Position numbers and translations under genes: made by a program. Under the pieces are notes generated by a model. It did not search any database, was not told the DNA's origin, and was given only the letters and a program-made list of their open reading frames with translations. A stretch of 8,058 nt of DNA from an uncultured Flavobacteriales bacterium (GTDB taxonomy: Bacteria; Bacteroidota; Bacteroidia; Flavobacteriales_D; Crocinitomicaceae), in the NCBI GenBank assembly GCA_903899795.1, contig CAIUKX010000444.1, positions 1 through 8,058 of the forward strand. Reading direction: 5' to 3'. Shown piece after piece: positions 6,385 through 8,058 of this stretch (its first letter is position 1; the number at the start of each line of letters is the position of its first letter).

Positions 6385-6885
6385 TTAATGAGACGGATCT
6401 TTAACAATGACATCCAACACATATTTGTTATTATTGAGAAAGGAAATGGTTAATTCTTTACCTTTTCTTGTTTCATTGTAGATGCGAGTTCGTTTTTTTC
6501 GACTGACGATTTTTCGCAATGTGAAAATTCCCAGCGTTCCAAAATGAATGTAATAATTTTTTACCCCCCTTTTACCGATTGACTGTACTTTTCCACCTAC
6601 AATTCCTTTGAATACGTTTTTTTCATTGTGAAAAAGAGCACGTGTATAATCAATCGCAATTTTGAGTTCTACAGCAAAATATCCAAGTAGGAAGACTATC
6701 AGTGCATATACAGTTCGGTACTTGAAAAAGTAATATACTCTAAAGTAAACCAAAAGTATCAAAATAATTGCAGATGTAACCATTAAAAAACTATAGAGCA
6801 ATGCCCTTAATTGAGCCTTACGGATCAGTTGGACATCCGAATCGTTCAGAGGTTCCGTATACGTGGGTTCTATTTTTTTTCTCAT
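6385..6885 (-). CDS. Two-helix membrane protein of unknown function
   Basis: I do not recognise this 166-residue protein. It has a short polar N-terminus (1-27), two adjacent hydrophobic segments (about 28-50 and 57-76) separated by a short aromatic and basic turn (YYFFKYR), and a basic C-terminal domain (77-166). The C-terminal part appears beta-rich, with KNVFKGIVGGKVQSIGKRG (90-108) followed by alternating strands, a cluster of Lys/Arg at 124-142 and a final strand pair ending DVIVKDPSH. Both ends of the helical hairpin are probably cytoplasmic, given the positive residues flanking it. The basic soluble domain could contact lipid headgroups, nucleic acid or another protein; nothing decides this. 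It converges on the DUF721 gene and diverges from the O-methyltransferase. Codon use looks like its neighbours, so it is likely a genuine lineage-specific gene. Confidence 0.7.
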   Translation of the reverse strand: MRKKIEPTYTEPLNDSDVQLIRKAQLRALLYSFLMVTSAIILILLVYFRVYYFFKYRTVYALIVFLLGYFAVELKIAIDYTRALFHNEKNVFKGIVGGKVQSIGKRGVKNYYIHFGTLGIFTLRKIVSRKKRTRIYNETRKGKELTISFLNNNKYVLDVIVKDPSH

Positions 6886-6953
6886 CTCGATCAGTTTTTC
6901 ATTTATCTAAATACGGTAAAAAAAACGGAAAAACCAAACTAACTATTTTTTTG

Positions 6954-6985
6954 TTGTGTTAAATCGGGTTCATGCCTTACTTTTG
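6954..6985 (+). promoter_or_regulatory. Bacteroidota-type promoter for the O-methyltransferase gene
   Basis: TTG at 6954-6956 and TACTTTTG at 6978-6985 match the Bacteroidota pattern TTG-N(about 17-23)-TAnnTTTG, with a 21-base spacer. Transcription would begin at about 6989-6992, about 10-13 bases before the ATG at 7002. This placement argues against the upstream in-frame ATG at 6972, which lies before the -7 box. Confidence 0.6.
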
Positions 6986-7001
6986 TGAAAAATATGTTGT
7001 A

Positions 7002-7643
7002 ATGGAATTTATCTCTCCCGAATTGGATGCATATGTATGTGTACACAGCGAAAACGAACCAGAACTATTGTCTGAACTGAATCGAAAAACCCATCTGGAA
7101 GTATTAAGACCTCGGATGTTGAGCGGACATTATCAAGGTCGAGTTTTGAGTATACTTTCCCATATGATTCAGCCGAAATATGTGTTGGAAATCGGAACCT
7201 ACACGGGATATTCAGCTCTTTGTTTTGCTGAGGGTATTCAAGAAGGAGGGAAGGTACTTACAATCGATATCAATGAAGAATTGGAAGATATTGTACGTGA
7301 GTTTATTGGAAAGTCTGAATATACTGACAAAATAGACTACCGAATAGGAGATGCTATGGAATTGATTCCTGAATTAACGGAAGAATTTGATCTTGTTTTT
7401 ATTGATGCCGATAAACAGAATTATATCAATTACTATCAATTGGTTTTACCAAAAGTAAGAAAGGGTGGTTATATCATTGCTGACAATGTATTATGGTCAG
7501 GGAAAGTTGCAGAAAATAGTATTAAGCCTGATAAAGACACACAATTATTGATGGACTTCAATAAGATGGTTCAGGAAGATGACAGTGTTCAAAATGTATT
7601 GTTTCCAATTAGGGATGGATTGATGATTGCAAGAAAGAAATGA
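7002..7643 (+). CDS. SAM-dependent O-methyltransferase (family 3, CCoAOMT/TrmR-like)
   Basis: A cytoplasmic class I methyltransferase of the cation-dependent catechol/caffeoyl-CoA O-methyltransferase type. Counting from the ATG at 7002 it has 213 residues, typical for bacterial members. Helical residues 1-50 end in the family motif RPRMLSGHYQG. The SAM-binding motif I is VLEIGTYTGYSAL (61-73), the acidic ribose-binding residues fall in LTIDIN (86-91), GDA follows at 116-118, and the metal-binding residues lie in FIDADKQNY (133-141) and ADNVLW (160-165). An in-frame ATG at 6972 would add ten residues (MPYFCEKYVV) not expected for the family and upstream of the predicted promoter box, so the 7002 start is preferred. 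The substrate cannot be told from sequence: relatives act on catechols or, in Bacillus TrmR, on tRNA hydroxyuridine. It stands alone, convergent with oxyR. Confidence 0.85.
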   Translation: MEFISPELDAYVCVHSENEPELLSELNRKTHLEVLRPRMLSGHYQGRVLSILSHMIQPKYVLEIGTYTGYSALCFAEGIQEGGKVLTIDINEELEDIVREFIGKSEYTDKIDYRIGDAMELIPELTEEFDLVFIDADKQNYINYYQLVLPKVRKGGYIIADNVLWSGKVAENSIKPDKDTQLLMDFNKMVQEDDSVQNVLFPIRDGLMIARKK

Positions 7644-7644
7644 T

Positions 7645-7686
7645 GACTAATTTTTAATTGGTAATATAATTCAACATTCAACATCA
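7645..7686. repeat. Heptad-periodic spacer between the O-methyltransferase gene and oxyR
   Basis: Six consecutive 7-base units can be drawn here. GACTAAT, TTTTAAT and TGGTAAT share a terminal AAT, and ATTCAAC is directly repeated at 7669-7675 and 7676-7682. The block starts just after the methyltransferase stop codon in a convergent gap. It may be another degenerate member of the intergenic heptad family. Confidence 0.4.
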
Positions 7687-7692
7687 TTTTCT

Positions 7693-8058
7693 CTATTTCC
7701 AATTCAAAATCTGTAAATTTCGTTGATTATTTCCTTTTCCATAATTCAATTGAATACTTCGAATGATTTTTTCAATGGAATCCCATTTTGAAGTTTTATT
7801 TGGACATAAAGCGATGATTTCTCTCGCCGGTATTTCTTTGTTATCTGAAGAAATGATTCGTTTACATTTACTTTCATCTAATTTTAATACTCGTTGATAT
7901 TCTTCAGGAACTAGAGAGTAACCTCCTTTTACATCCACCATTCGAAGTAGCATTTCGAGATTTCCTCCTTCGTAATTCCAATTGGTATCCGAATCGGTAT
8001 TCAATCCACAAAAATGCACCATTTGTGTTCTTAAGCAATTGCCTTTGCTTAGAAGCCA
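7693..8058 (-). CDS. oxyR: OxyR-type LysR-family peroxide sensor, C-terminal part (runs off the right edge)
   Basis: The 121 visible residues are the C-terminal half of a LysR-type regulatory domain; the DNA-binding helix-turn-helix lies beyond base 8058. The first residues read WLLSKGNCLRTQMVHFC, which aligns with the E. coli OxyR redox loop around Cys199 and Cys208. Both cysteines are present with the same nine-residue spacing, which supports disulfide-based hydrogen-peroxide sensing. Downstream, YEGGNLEMLLRMVDVKGGYSLVPEEY (in two parts around the MVD segment) is the usual effector-domain helix and strand. His198 of E. coli is replaced by Asn, and one further cysteine occurs in the IIALCPNK strand. 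An internal ATG at 8020-8022 is not the start, because the frame stays open and homologous to the edge. It would activate oxidative stress genes such as catalase, none of which is in view. It converges on the O-methyltransferase gene. Confidence 0.85.
   Translation of the reverse strand, partial: WLLSKGNCLRTQMVHFCGLNTDSDTNWNYEGGNLEMLLRMVDVKGGYSLVPEEYQRVLKLDESKCKRIISSDNKEIPAREIIALCPNKTSKWDSIEKIIRSIQLNYGKGNNQRNLQILNWK

Noticed and set aside
6972..7001. ATG at 6972 as start of the O-methyltransferase
   Set aside because: It lies upstream of the TACTTTTG box and adds residues outside the family's N-terminus.
8020..8022. ATG at 8022 (minus strand) as the start of a small 109-residue protein
   Set aside because: The frame stays open to the edge and the upstream residues match the OxyR Cys199 loop, so it is an internal methionine.

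Overview
The window looks like chromosomal DNA from a Bacteroidota bacterium, probably class Flavobacteriia and perhaps near the Crocinitomicaceae. That placement is inferred from four things: a housekeeping neighbourhood known from that group (recF next to a DUF721 gene, divergent from a TPR gene plus ribH), the near absence of Shine-Dalgarno sequences, -7 boxes of the form TAnnTTTG, and the protein sequences themselves. Almost all genes are ordinary core functions, and I see no phage, insertion sequence, CRISPR array, tRNA or rRNA. No gene-free stretch exceeds about 170 bases.

Layout. Bases 1-114 are very AT-rich (21 G/C in the first 110) and do not fit the rest. They interrupt a secreted DUF4140/DUF4139 (MuiA-like) gene that reads leftward and loses its C-terminal part there. 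A SanA-like DUF218 envelope gene diverges from it. Next come three leftward genes, in transcription order a membrane-anchored TPR protein, lumazine synthase (ribH) and a phosphoglucosamine mutase (glmM). A 169-base divergent spacer full of 7-base repeats separates these from rightward recF, which overlaps a short DUF721 (DciA-like) gene by four bases. A leftward two-helix membrane protein of unknown function follows, then a rightward SAM-dependent O-methyltransferase. The right edge cuts through the C-terminal part of a leftward OxyR-type peroxide sensor.

How the genes relate. recF and the DUF721 gene form a replication and repair pair. The TPR and ribH genes are one base apart and are very likely co-transcribed; glmM may follow on the same transcript. 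The muiA-like, sanA-like and glmM products all concern the cell envelope, but nothing shows that they are co-regulated.

Most unusual points. The first is the abrupt compositional and coding break near base 114, which is either a real rearrangement or an assembly chimera. The second is a set of degenerate heptameric repeats with CTAAT-type units in several intergenic gaps. The best copy has two opposed arms of four and six heptads and includes a perfect 14-bp inverted repeat directly upstream of recF. I do not see a convincing new multi-gene system.
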